A stretch of 48,361 bases of DNA from Alphaproteobacteria bacterium HGW-Alphaproteobacteria-7 (lineage in GTDB: Bacteria > Pseudomonadota > Alphaproteobacteria > Sphingomonadales > Sphingomonadaceae), in contig PHEB01000030.1 of assembly GCA_002842735.1 (NCBI GenBank), positions 1 through 48,361 on the forward strand. Reading direction: 5' to 3'. Shown here piece after piece: positions 34,136 to 41,509 of this stretch. The position numbers and the translations under genes are program-made. The notes beneath the pieces are model-generated. The model ran no database searches. It saw only the letters and a program-made list of their open reading frames with translations, and had not been told where the DNA came from. Positions within the stretch are counted from its first letter, which is position 1, and each line of letters starts with the position of its first letter.

Positions 34136-35530
34136 TCACATGCTCTCCAGCTGGAGCCGAACCGCTTCGATCGGTGTGAGCCGGGGTAGGGGAGGCCGAC
34201 CGCGCTTGCGCTTGACCGGTTCTTCTCGTGGCGACTGCGGGTCAGGGAACATGTGCGCGCCTTGCGATCGGCGGCTTGGCTCGTTGAGATTGCGTCTCTT
34301 CGGCGGCAACTGCTCCTGGATCAGTTTCGCCATCACCAAGGCCGCATCGAGGTGCTTGTTCTCGACGATCGTCGCCTGGTTCACCTGCCGTATCTTGTCG
34401 AACACCCGATAGGGCAGAACGTCATCGCCGTACCGGATCTCCAGCCCGCCGTCAGGATACTCGCATACATCAACCCGCTTGCCCGCCAGAGGCCGGCTGA
34501 CCTCGGTCGGATCGAGGATGATCAGCATCTTGTTGTAATGCAGCGTCAGCGCCCGGGTCACAGTACGCCGCTCACGCCAGACCATCGCCGCCTTGAGATC
34601 CTCATGCAGGGCGAGAGGACGGTGCACATCGCGCTGGTCAAACGGCGCCTTGGCAAAGCGCTGATTATACCGCGCCATATAGCCCGGCAGGAACGCGTTG
34701 GCCTCGGCAATGGTCGCAATGCCTTCAAGCCTCATCGCCTTGACCAGACGATCCTGCAACGTGCCGTTGGCGCGTTCAACCCGCCCCTTGGCCTGCGGCG
34801 AGTGGGCGCAGATGATCTCGATGTTGAGTTTCTCCAGCGCCCGCCCAAAATGGGTCATGCCATCGCCATTGGCCGAAGCCGTGTTGTTGCGGAACACGGT
34901 GTGCTTGTCGGAATAGAGCGCCACCGGCTTGCCATGCGCCTCGATATAGGCGGCCATCGCATCCATGTAGGCAAAAGTGCTCTCACTCTCGACCATCCTC
35001 AGCTGCATCAACTCGCTGGTCGCATCATCGATAAACACCAAGAGCGTGCTCTGCGGCCCGCGATCTTCGAACCACCAGTGTTTTGAACCATCAACCTGGA
35101 TCAGCTCGCCGCGGCAGTCCCGCCGATAACGCGGCTGATAGGGGCGCGGCCGGCGCGCATCACGATCCTTCCAAAGGCCAGCCTGAATCATCCACTTACG
35201 CAGCGTCTCGCAGGAGACCGTTATCCCATGGCGTTCAATGAGATACTCACGCGCCAAGGTAGGACCGAAGTCGTGGTAGTGCTCGCGCACGAGTCCGACG
35301 ATCTGTTCTCGGAACGCATCGCTATGGCGCCGGTTGCTGGGTCTGCCGCGCTTGCGAGAGATCAAGCCGGCCGCGCCATCGCTCCGCAGCCGGTCAAGCA
35401 GTCGGAAGACCTGGCGACGCTTCAGCCCGAGCAATGCAGCCGCATCCTCAACCCGAAGTTCGCCGCGCTCGACCCGCATCAACGTATCAAAGCGTGAAAG
35501 CTCGCCATGGCTCATTGCCAACACCGTCAT
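34136..35530 (-). CDS. IS transposase with DDE integrase core (464 aa)
   Basis: The N-terminal half holds a helix-turn-helix (ERGELRVEDAAALLGLKRRQVFRLLDR, about 21-47) and a basic segment, then a second HTH-like region (HGITVSCETLRKWMIQAGLW). The catalytic core follows, with D147 in ELIQVDGSKHWWFE, D208 in ALYSDKHTVF and E252 in KGRVERANGTLQD. A beta-rich C-terminal domain (ILDPTEVSRPLAGKRVDVCEY) follows, as in the ISNCY (IS1202-like) transposases. The frame is complete, so the element may be active. Its ends are the doubled repeats flanking the gene. Confidence 0.93.
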   Translation of the reverse strand: MTVLAMSHGELSRFDTLMRVERGELRVEDAAALLGLKRRQVFRLLDRLRSDGAAGLISRKRGRPSNRRHSDAFREQIVGLVREHYHDFGPTLAREYLIERHGITVSCETLRKWMIQAGLWKDRDARRPRPYQPRYRRDCRGELIQVDGSKHWWFEDRGPQSTLLVFIDDATSELMQLRMVESESTFAYMDAMAAYIEAHGKPVALYSDKHTVFRNNTASANGDGMTHFGRALEKLNIEIICAHSPQAKGRVERANGTLQDRLVKAMRLEGIATIAEANAFLPGYMARYNQRFAKAPFDQRDVHRPLALHEDLKAAMVWRERRTVTRALTLHYNKMLIILDPTEVSRPLAGKRVDVCEYPDGGLEIRYGDDVLPYRVFDKIRQVNQATIVENKHLDAALVMAKLIQEQLPPKRRNLNEPSRRSQGAHMFPDPQSPREEPVKRKRGRPPLPRLTPIEAVRLQLESM

Positions 35531-35636
35531 AGAAGCGTTCTCCCATCCGCCGGGAGAACCATGCCACCGTTACTCCGCTGGAAGACGCCCGAGGGTGTCA
35601 TCTCTATCTAGCAGAGGGGTGTCATTTCTATTTAGC

Positions 35637-35765
35637 GCCTACAATCCTCAAGATGGATAATATACATTATGTAAATAGCAACACCACAACTGTCCATGTA
35701 CATTGTGTCCAGTGTGATGCTAAAACGCTTGCGGTCGCGGGGGTCTTTCAACAGTATCAGCGACC
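35637..35765. promoter_or_regulatory. left end of the Tn554-type element, upstream of tnpA
   Basis: This AT-rich stretch between the IS end and tnpA holds a direct repeat TACATT(A/G)TGT at 35663-35672 and 35699-35708 (36 bases apart). It also holds the palindrome ATGTACAT at about 35696-35703 and the near-palindrome ATAATATACATTAT. These could be recombinase binding sites at the element's end and also carry the tnp promoter. No clear -35/-10 pair is evident. Confidence 0.45.
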
Positions 35766-36980
35766 GTGTCCACTTCGTTCGCCACGACGCCTTGGCAGGC
35801 TGCGCGCATCGAAATGCCCGGCGGTCGCCGGTCGTGGACGGTATTGGATGATGATGGCGACGTCGTCGAGTGCCTTCGTCGCTGGATCGTCCATCTCGAG
35901 CAGACCCATGCGTCGCCGAACACGATCCGCGCTTATGTTCGCCATGTCGTCGACTTCGCGAACTTCCTTGGTGCCAATGGTGCCGAAATCCATGAAGCCA
36001 CGGTCGCGCTGTACGACGGCTTCCTTGCCTGGCGGCTTGCCCGGCGAAAGGATGCCTTGCCGAGCCCGCGGCTGATCCTGCTGCGAAAGCCGGAAACGCG
36101 GGTTCTGGCGCCATCGACGCGCAACCAGATCCAGTTGGCGATCAAATCGTTCTACCGCTTCTATAATGGCACCGACGACTTCGCGATCGATACGGCCGAG
36201 GTCACGAAAGCCTATGACGGGCACCCGATCTACAAGCCGTTCCTCGAACATATCAGCCAGCGCCGCACGACGCGGCGCAAGGACCGTTATCTCTCGGGCG
36301 ATCCCGGCCGGGTGCAGCAGCAGGTGCTTAAAAGGCGGCTGACGCCGAGCGAGGTCCTGCGACTGATCGATGCGTGCGGGCTTGCGCGCGACGCGTTCCT
36401 GATCGTGCTGCTCTACAATACCGGTCTCAGGATCGGCGAAGCGCTGGGCCTGCGGCATGTCGACATCGACCTGGCTGACAAGGTTGTTTGGGTTGTTCCG
36501 CGCGAAGAGAATGCCAACGGCGCCCGTGCCAAATCCGGGCGGACACGCGGCGTGCCAGTCCACGACTACGTGCTCAACATGTACGTCGATTATCTCACCA
36601 GCGACGAATATCTGCCGGCCTTCGAATCCGGTGCCGAGTACGTCTTCGCCAATGTGAAAGCCGGCGTCATTGGGCACGCCATGAGCCTGTCCTATGCCCA
36701 AAAGCTTGCGGGCCTGCTGGAACAGCGCACGCATATTGCCTTCAACTGGCACATGTTCCGCCACAGCCATGCGTCCGAAGCGATCGCGGCGGGCTACAGC
36801 CTGCTCGAAGTGGCCGATCGCCTTGGCCATGCCAGCCCACAGACAACGGCCGCCTTTTACCAGCACCTGTTCGCGTCGGAAATCCGCAGGCTTTACCTGA
36901 CGGGTCCCGATGAGGTGCATGAAAGACTTGAGAAACTTCGCGAGGCTGAGCTTCTCGGAAAGGACATGCGATGGGCATGA
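35766..36980 (+). CDS. tnpA: Tn554-type tyrosine recombinase TnpA (404 aa)
   Basis: This is the first recombinase of the trio. The N-terminal SAM-like domain (about 33-135; LRRWIVHLEQTHASPNTIRAY) is followed by the catalytic domain: R222 in YNTGLRIGEAL, H329 and R332 in WHMFRH, H355 in LGHAS and nucleophile Y365 in AAFYQH. Length is somewhat above Tn554 TnpA (about 360). The start is a GTG. A later ATG (17th codon) is possible, but the GTG keeps the whole domain. The stop overlaps tnpB by 10 bases. It acts on element ends together with TnpB. Confidence 0.9.
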   Translation: MSTSFATTPWQAARIEMPGGRRSWTVLDDDGDVVECLRRWIVHLEQTHASPNTIRAYVRHVVDFANFLGANGAEIHEATVALYDGFLAWRLARRKDALPSPRLILLRKPETRVLAPSTRNQIQLAIKSFYRFYNGTDDFAIDTAEVTKAYDGHPIYKPFLEHISQRRTTRRKDRYLSGDPGRVQQQVLKRRLTPSEVLRLIDACGLARDAFLIVLLYNTGLRIGEALGLRHVDIDLADKVVWVVPREENANGARAKSGRTRGVPVHDYVLNMYVDYLTSDEYLPAFESGAEYVFANVKAGVIGHAMSLSYAQKLAGLLEQRTHIAFNWHMFRHSHASEAIAAGYSLLEVADRLGHASPQTTAAFYQHLFASEIRRLYLTGPDEVHERLEKLREAELLGKDMRWA

Positions 36981-39103
36981 CACCGCTGGCACTCGTCGGC
37001 GGCACACCGCACGATACCGATCGCTACAGCAACTGGCTTGAGGCTCGGCTCGGGGACGTGTCCCCTCTCCTCGTCGAGAATCCTGTTTGGTCAGACGCCA
37101 TAATGAACGAGGTGTTCGGCCATCCATGGTTGAGCCAGACATACGCAAGCCTACCACTTGGCGCCGCGGTTCCGGTGCTGACCAACGAAATCAAGGCCTA
37201 CCTCGCGGCATCGGTGCTCGACGATCGTAAGGCGGACGCCCACTGGTTCCAGCGCCGGATCCCGGTGATCCGATATCTGGTCGCAGAAGGCGAAAGCCTG
37301 CTTCAGCATTTTGGAGCGGGCTGTCTCGCGGACATCCCCCACCCCAACTTCGGATTGTCAGATGGTGACGGTTCTGCGAGAACGAAGTGCCACAACGATA
37401 CCGCACTGGGTCTATACGCTGCTTGGTACGGCGCGAACTATGGGCGGCGGAGGCAGAGCCAGACCCGCCACTGGATCCGGGATGGAAAGGTCGTCACCAC
37501 CCAGTACCGGTCGCCGGAAGTGCAGCTGTTCGGCGACATCCATCGCTTCTCGATCATCAATCGGGCGCAGATGGCACCGATGCATGACCGCAACATCATC
37601 CTGCTCAACGATCTCTACAGTGAGGAGGACACGCGCTTCCGCGACCGGCAGCGGCAGAGCGATACCTATCTGAACTTCCTTTGCTTCGAGCCGTGGCTGC
37701 GCCCACCGATGCGCAGCTTCCTGCTCGACAAGGTGACGCATGGCGAGCTTGCGCCAGGGACGGTATCGGGAATGCAGTCGCGGCTGCGGCAATTTGCGCG
37801 GTTCCTCCGTGAAGATGGTGTTGTTGATCCCGGGCAGATCAATGAACTGACGATGGAGCGTTACCTCGCCTGGGGAAATGCTCGGCAAGCCACGGGCAAG
37901 AACTGGTACACCGACATCGTCCAGCTCCTGCGCGCGGCGCCAGTCCTCCTGCCAGGACAATGGCCGCGGATCGCGCTCGACAAGCGCGCAGCGCGGCGGA
38001 TCCGCTACAAGCAGGCGCCGGATGACCCGCGCAACCGGCTTTACGCATCGCGCGAGGGCGCCAACCGGGCGGCTCCGTCGGAAGCACTGGCCGCCATGGT
38101 GGCCAAGCTCGACGAACTACCCGCGCCGATCCCTGCGATCTTCATGATCGGCATCACGACCGGCGCGCGGGCCGAAGACCTGCATGCCCTGCTCTTCGAC
38201 TGCCTGCGGCCCGATCCGCACGACAAGCGGTTCATGCTGTTCACGTTCTGGCAGAATAAGGTCAGCCGCTGGAATACCAAGCCCTTGCTGGTCACCGATC
38301 CGGCGCACCAGGCTATGATCGAGCTGATCGAGGCCCAGCGGGATCGCGTCCGGCAGCGTTACGGCAGCGCGACGAAATACCTGTTCCCGGTCTTCTACGG
38401 CAAGCGCGAGTCGTTCCTCGGCTACAACTGGACCTTGCAGGAACTCAGGATGCTGTGCCTCAGGCACGGGATCGTCGATAACGAAGGCAAGCCGTTCGAC
38501 TTCTCGTGGCATCCGCTGCGCCACCATCGCGGGACGCAGATGGCGGCCGAAGGCCACGACATCCTGAGCATCATGTTCGAGCTCGGCCATGCCTCGCCTG
38601 ATATGGCGTCGATGTACGTCAACAAGCGTCTCGACCTCAAGAAGAACGCCTTGCTGCGCAAGGGTGGCGGCCAGTTCTTCACGATCGCGGGCAAGGTCGA
38701 CGAAGCGGTCAGCGATCTCCTGCTGCGCAAAGAAACCATGCTGGCCACGCGGGTCTGCGGCGGCGCCTGTACGCTGCCAGGGCAACTCGGCGAATGGTGT
38801 GAGCACGCCCATGCCTGCCTGACCTGCCGGTTCTTCCGCGCCGATGGCGACGACGTGGAGCACTTCCGCTGCGAGCGGGCCGGACTTTACGCCGCGATCG
38901 AAGGCCTCGAGCAGAAAGCGCAGAACTACGAGGAAGGCGGGCAGACCCGCATGGCCGACATCACGCGCAAGCGCCTGCAACGCAACAAGGATGCAGTCAC
39001 CAACACCGACACCATCATCCGCTCCATCGAGGAGCACGGTCTCTACAAGGGTGAAAAGCAACGCTACAGGCCGGCCGCTGCTCGGGAGGAAGTGACGTCA
39101 TGA
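36971..39103 (+). CDS. tnpB: Tn554-type tyrosine recombinase TnpB with cysteine cluster (710 aa)
   Basis: This is the large second recombinase. A long N-terminal region (1-250) of unknown fold precedes a core-binding segment (about 250-325; GTVSGMQSRLRQFARFLRE). The catalytic domain has R400 in TTGARAEDL, H514 and R517 in WHPLRHHRG, H540 in LGHAS and Y549 in ASMYVNK. After the catalytic tyrosine lies a cysteine cluster (C596, C600, C610, C616, C619, C634, with H612 and H614), which looks like a metal-binding module. The start overlaps tnpA and the stop overlaps tnpC by four bases. It is intact. Confidence 0.9.
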   Translation: MGMTPLALVGGTPHDTDRYSNWLEARLGDVSPLLVENPVWSDAIMNEVFGHPWLSQTYASLPLGAAVPVLTNEIKAYLAASVLDDRKADAHWFQRRIPVIRYLVAEGESLLQHFGAGCLADIPHPNFGLSDGDGSARTKCHNDTALGLYAAWYGANYGRRRQSQTRHWIRDGKVVTTQYRSPEVQLFGDIHRFSIINRAQMAPMHDRNIILLNDLYSEEDTRFRDRQRQSDTYLNFLCFEPWLRPPMRSFLLDKVTHGELAPGTVSGMQSRLRQFARFLREDGVVDPGQINELTMERYLAWGNARQATGKNWYTDIVQLLRAAPVLLPGQWPRIALDKRAARRIRYKQAPDDPRNRLYASREGANRAAPSEALAAMVAKLDELPAPIPAIFMIGITTGARAEDLHALLFDCLRPDPHDKRFMLFTFWQNKVSRWNTKPLLVTDPAHQAMIELIEAQRDRVRQRYGSATKYLFPVFYGKRESFLGYNWTLQELRMLCLRHGIVDNEGKPFDFSWHPLRHHRGTQMAAEGHDILSIMFELGHASPDMASMYVNKRLDLKKNALLRKGGGQFFTIAGKVDEAVSDLLLRKETMLATRVCGGACTLPGQLGEWCEHAHACLTCRFFRADGDDVEHFRCERAGLYAAIEGLEQKAQNYEEGGQTRMADITRKRLQRNKDAVTNTDTIIRSIEEHGLYKGEKQRYRPAAAREEVTS

Positions 39104-39579
39104 CCATGGGACCGGATCTGCGGATCGCAACACTTAACGATGCCCGCAGCCGTCGTAGCGCTGAAAAGCGCGCCGCGGTCGACGATGCGATCATACGGCT
39201 GCGCGACACCAGGCAGGCTGTGACGTTCGTCTCGGTTGCCCGTGAAGCAAAGGTCAGCCGCCAGTACCTCTACAATAACTTCGCCGACGAGATCGGCGAG
39301 GAACGCGTCGAAACCCGCGCGGAAACCGAGGTCATAGACGGCAAGAAGGTCCCGCTGCGAACACCCGAGGAATATCGGCACATCGAAGCGGCACTCCGCA
39401 ACAAGATCGAGCGTCTTGAATCCGAACTCAGGGATGCCCGCGCCGAAAAGGCCAAGGCGGATCGCACGGCCGAACGGGAGCGCGGTAAGGCCGAACACTG
39501 GCGCCAGCTCTACACGGCTGTCCTGGCGCGCCTATCACCAAGGCAAGCACCTGCCCCGCTGCCGTCCACCGACGACTGA
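39100..39579 (+). CDS. tnpC: Tn554-type accessory protein TnpC (159 aa)
   Basis: The small third protein has an N-terminal helix-turn-helix resembling a TetR-type motif (about 28-65; VTFVSVAREAKVSRQYLYNNF). It is followed by a long charged coiled coil (about 85-145; LRNKIERLESELRDARAEKAKADRT). This is the DUF6262-like TnpC layout. In Tn554, TnpC helps set orientation and efficiency of transposition but is not strictly required. It overlaps tnpB (ATGA). A large inverted repeat begins 22 bases after its stop. Confidence 0.85.
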   Translation: MTMGPDLRIATLNDARSRRSAEKRAAVDDAIIRLRDTRQAVTFVSVAREAKVSRQYLYNNFADEIGEERVETRAETEVIDGKKVPLRTPEEYRHIEAALRNKIERLESELRDARAEKAKADRTAERERGKAEHWRQLYTAVLARLSPRQAPAPLPSTDD

Positions 39580-39601
39580 ACCGTCACGCCTCAATCGGGT
39601 T

Positions 39602-39664
39602 ACGATCAAGAGAGTTGGAAGTGAGCCGCCTACGGCGTCTTGCACTTCCAACTCTCTTGATCGT
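39602..39664. repeat. perfect 22-bp inverted repeat (19-nt loop) after tnpC
   Basis: Arm 1 is 39602-39623 (begins ACGATCAAGAGAG, ends GGAAGTG) and arm 2 is 39643-39664, an exact reverse complement. The 19-base loop contains a nested CGCC-TAC-GGCG hairpin. A small palindrome CCAAA-T-TTTGG (39665-39675) follows immediately. It lies between tnpC and the element's right border. There is no T-tract directly after the stem. It could be a transcription barrier, a recombination-end structure or the end of a small RNA. Confidence 0.9.
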
Positions 39665-39759
39665 CCAAATTTTGGGTGAAACGCAATGGACAGGCATAGT
39701 GCCATCAATCCATTGAAATTAAGCTATAAGACATAAAATGGTGCTGATATATGTAAAAT

Positions 39760-39957
39760 CTAAATCAGTGCGCTGGTAGTGTTCCGCGCAATCATGAACC
39801 ACTCCGCCAGCAGGTAAAGACCAAGGAAAATGGCAATCCATACCAGCGCCATCTTGACCATCTGACTCCACTTGAGCCGGTAGGATGCGAGACCTGCGCC
39901 AACCAGGATCAACCATCCAATGCTCGCGATGATCGGCAACATCAGTTCTGGGTTCAT
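39760..39957 (-). CDS. small two-helix membrane protein (65 aa)
   Basis: The ATG overlaps the stop of the metallo-hydrolase gene by three bases (ATGA). The 65-residue product has two membrane helices: about 4-24 (ELMLPIIASIGWLILVGAGL) and about 34-54 (MALVWIAIFLGLYLLAEWFM), with a short basic loop (SYRLKWSQMVK) between them. I do not recognise a named family. It is the last gene of the minus-strand operon. The Tn554-type insertion begins just downstream and separates it from mazG. Confidence 0.75.
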   Translation of the reverse strand: MNPELMLPIIASIGWLILVGAGLASYRLKWSQMVKMALVWIAIFLGLYLLAEWFMIARNTTSALI

Positions 39958-40736
39958 GCGACAATCTCCAACCCGTCGTATCCCACCACCACGAAGTCTG
40001 GAACTTCGTTGGACAGGCTGCGGTAATCCATGCTTTTGTCGAGGTGGCTTAACACTACGCGCCCAGCCTTGCACTTTTCGCCAAACTGGATCGCCATCGC
40101 AAGATGCGCATGGGTTGGATGCGGTTCACGGCGCAGACAATCACTCACCAGAATGTCGACACCGTAAAATAGATTGATCATTTCATCAGAAATAGCACTA
40201 AAATCCGTGGCATACCCGATGGACTTGCCATCAGCTTCAAATCTGTAGCCTGTTGTCTCACCACCGCCATGTTCCATCTGGCACCAATCCACTCCGAACC
40301 CAGCGATCATCCGCAAACGATCAAGCGTGTCGAGGGTGCAGATCGTCGGATAACCATCCTGCCCGGCAAAGACATAGCCGAACCGTTGCCGCAACCGCCG
40401 CACGGTTTCAGTTTCGGCAAACGCCGGGATCGGCCCCGCACGGCCAAATCGCAACGCCCGCAAGTCATCGATCCCGTGGCAGTGATCGGCGTGATCATGC
40501 GTCCAGAAAACCGCGTCGATGCTATCGATCCGGTTGGCCAGCAACTGCGCACGGCAATCGGACGATGTGTCGATCAGCAACCGCCTGCCATCATTGCTTT
40601 CCACCAGGATTGAAACCCGCGTCCGGCGGTTGCGCGGTTCGTCAGGGTCGCAATCGCCCCAGTCGCCCGCCCCGTCTGGCCCACCGAGCCGAGGCACCCC
40701 GGTCGAGGTGCCAGAGCCGAGCATCACCAGTTTCAC
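39954..40736 (-). CDS. MBL-fold metallo-hydrolase, PhnP-like (260 aa)
   Basis: A metallo-beta-lactamase fold hydrolase. The N-terminus MLGSGTSTGVPRLG is typical of the PhnP/phosphodiesterase branch. The metal motif HDHADH is at 80-85 (WTHDHADHCHGIDDLR). Later ligands are in QMEHGG, ATDFSAIS and VLSHLDK. It likely hydrolyses a cyclic phosphate or other phosphodiester; the substrate is not predictable. The GTG start overlaps the tatD stop (GTGA). Its position after tatD is common in alphaproteobacteria. Confidence 0.9.
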   Translation of the reverse strand: MKLVMLGSGTSTGVPRLGGPDGAGDWGDCDPDEPRNRRTRVSILVESNDGRRLLIDTSSDCRAQLLANRIDSIDAVFWTHDHADHCHGIDDLRALRFGRAGPIPAFAETETVRRLRQRFGYVFAGQDGYPTICTLDTLDRLRMIAGFGVDWCQMEHGGGETTGYRFEADGKSIGYATDFSAISDEMINLFYGVDILVSDCLRREPHPTHAHLAMAIQFGEKCKAGRVVLSHLDKSMDYRSLSNEVPDFVVVGYDGLEIVA

Positions 40737-41509
40737 AGACCTGCTTTCTGGAACAGCTGCGTGAAATTGGCGGTGGTCTGCTCTGCCAGAGCCTGCGTCT
40801 CGGTTCCACGCAAATTAGCGATGAAGGCCGCCGTATCAGCAACATAGGCCGGTTCACACACGCGCCCGCGATGCGGAACGGGGGCCAGGAACGGGCTGTC
40901 AGTCTCAATCAGCAGCCGGCCTTCAGGAACAGTCGCTGCAACGTCTTGCAAGGCCTTGGCATTCTTGAAGGTTACGATACCCGATAGCGAGATTGTCAGA
41001 CCCAGTTCCAGCACCTTCGCCCCGAATTCGGCCGAAGCGGTGAAGCAGTGGATCAGCGCCGGAAACGTCCCCCTCACCATCTCATCGGCAAGGATCGCAA
41101 AAGTATCATCCTCGGCATCACGGGTGTGGATGATCAGCGGCAACTGCGTTTCGCGCGCGACATCAATATGCATCCGGAACAGGCGCTGCTGCGCACCGCG
41201 ATCCGAATGATCGTAGTAGTAATCGAGGCCTGTCTCGCCAATCGCGATCACGCGGGGATGCTCGGTCGCGGCCAGCAAGGCTGCGCGGCCCAGATCCTGA
41301 TGCGCGTCGGCCTCGTGCGGGTGGATGCCGACGCTGGCGAAGACATCGGCCTCGCGCACAGCGGTTGCGACCACCTGATCCCACTCGCTTTGCCGGGTCG
41401 AGATATTGAGGAACGCCCCTACCCCCGCCGCGCGCGCGCGGGCGAGCACGCCCGCCTGATCTTCGACCAGACCTTTGTATTCAAGGTGGCAGTGGCTATC
41501 GATCAGCAT
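40733..41509 (-). CDS. tatD: TatD-family metal-dependent DNase (258 aa)
   Basis: The amidohydrolase-fold metal site is seen in MLIDSHCHLEY (HxH), the glutamate in AIGETGLDYYYD, H in LPLIIHTRDAE, H in LIHCFTA and D in LIETDSPFLAP. This is the complete TatD pattern. Family activity is 3'-5' exonuclease on DNA/RNA and a role in DNA repair or quality control. The start shares one base with the metG stop (TGATG). Confidence 0.95.
   Translation of the reverse strand: MLIDSHCHLEYKGLVEDQAGVLARARAAGVGAFLNISTRQSEWDQVVATAVREADVFASVGIHPHEADAHQDLGRAALLAATEHPRVIAIGETGLDYYYDHSDRGAQQRLFRMHIDVARETQLPLIIHTRDAEDDTFAILADEMVRGTFPALIHCFTASAEFGAKVLELGLTISLSGIVTFKNAKALQDVAATVPEGRLLIETDSPFLAPVPHRGRVCEPAYVADTAAFIANLRGTETQALAEQTTANFTQLFQKAGL

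Larger units (their letters stand above)
33977..35636. mobile_element. insertion sequence with doubled terminal repeats (about 1.66 kb)
   Basis: Each end carries two 18-bp repeats. Left end, read inward: GCAATTTAGACAAGACAC (33977-33994) and GCTAGATAGAGATGTCAC (34002-34019). Right end, read inward on the minus strand: GCTAAATAGAAATGACAC (35619-35636) and GCTAGATAGAGATGACAC (35595-35612). The inner pair matches at 17 of 18 bases, the outer pair at about 13. One DDE transposase fills the interior. The organisation resembles the ISNCY/IS1202-like group. No target-site duplication is visible (flanks GTCTCT and GCCTAC), which suggests a rearrangement at one end, possibly linked to the adjacent Tn554-type element. 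Confidence 0.85.
35637..39720 (+). mobile_element. cargo-free Tn554-type element (tnpA-tnpB-tnpC)
   Basis: Three overlapping genes, two tyrosine recombinases and a small coiled-coil protein, have the order and sizes of Tn554 tnpABC. The element directly abuts the right end of the IS and ends before the resident 65-aa membrane protein gene. There is no room for the resistance or metabolic cargo usual in the family. Outer borders are not defined: Tn554 elements lack standard terminal inverted repeats and I cannot compare with an empty site. The flanks (35637-35690 and 39661-39760) are AT-richer than the surroundings. An 8-mer, CTGTCCAT at 35690-35697, occurs inverted at 39686-39693. Confidence 0.75.

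Noticed and set aside
35757..37157. 466-codon minus-strand frame opposite tnpA, and a 314-codon frame opposite tnpB (38117-39061)
   Set aside because: The plus-strand frames have complete tyrosine-recombinase catalytic sets and overlapping starts; the antisense frames have none.
39602..39664. Ordinary rho-independent terminator
   Set aside because: The stem is far longer than usual, the loop is structured, and no T-run follows directly; kept as an unexplained structure instead.
39719..39964. 81-codon minus-strand frame overlapping the 65-aa membrane protein gene
   Set aside because: The 65-aa frame has two clean membrane helices and an ATGA overlap with the upstream gene; the alternative has neither.
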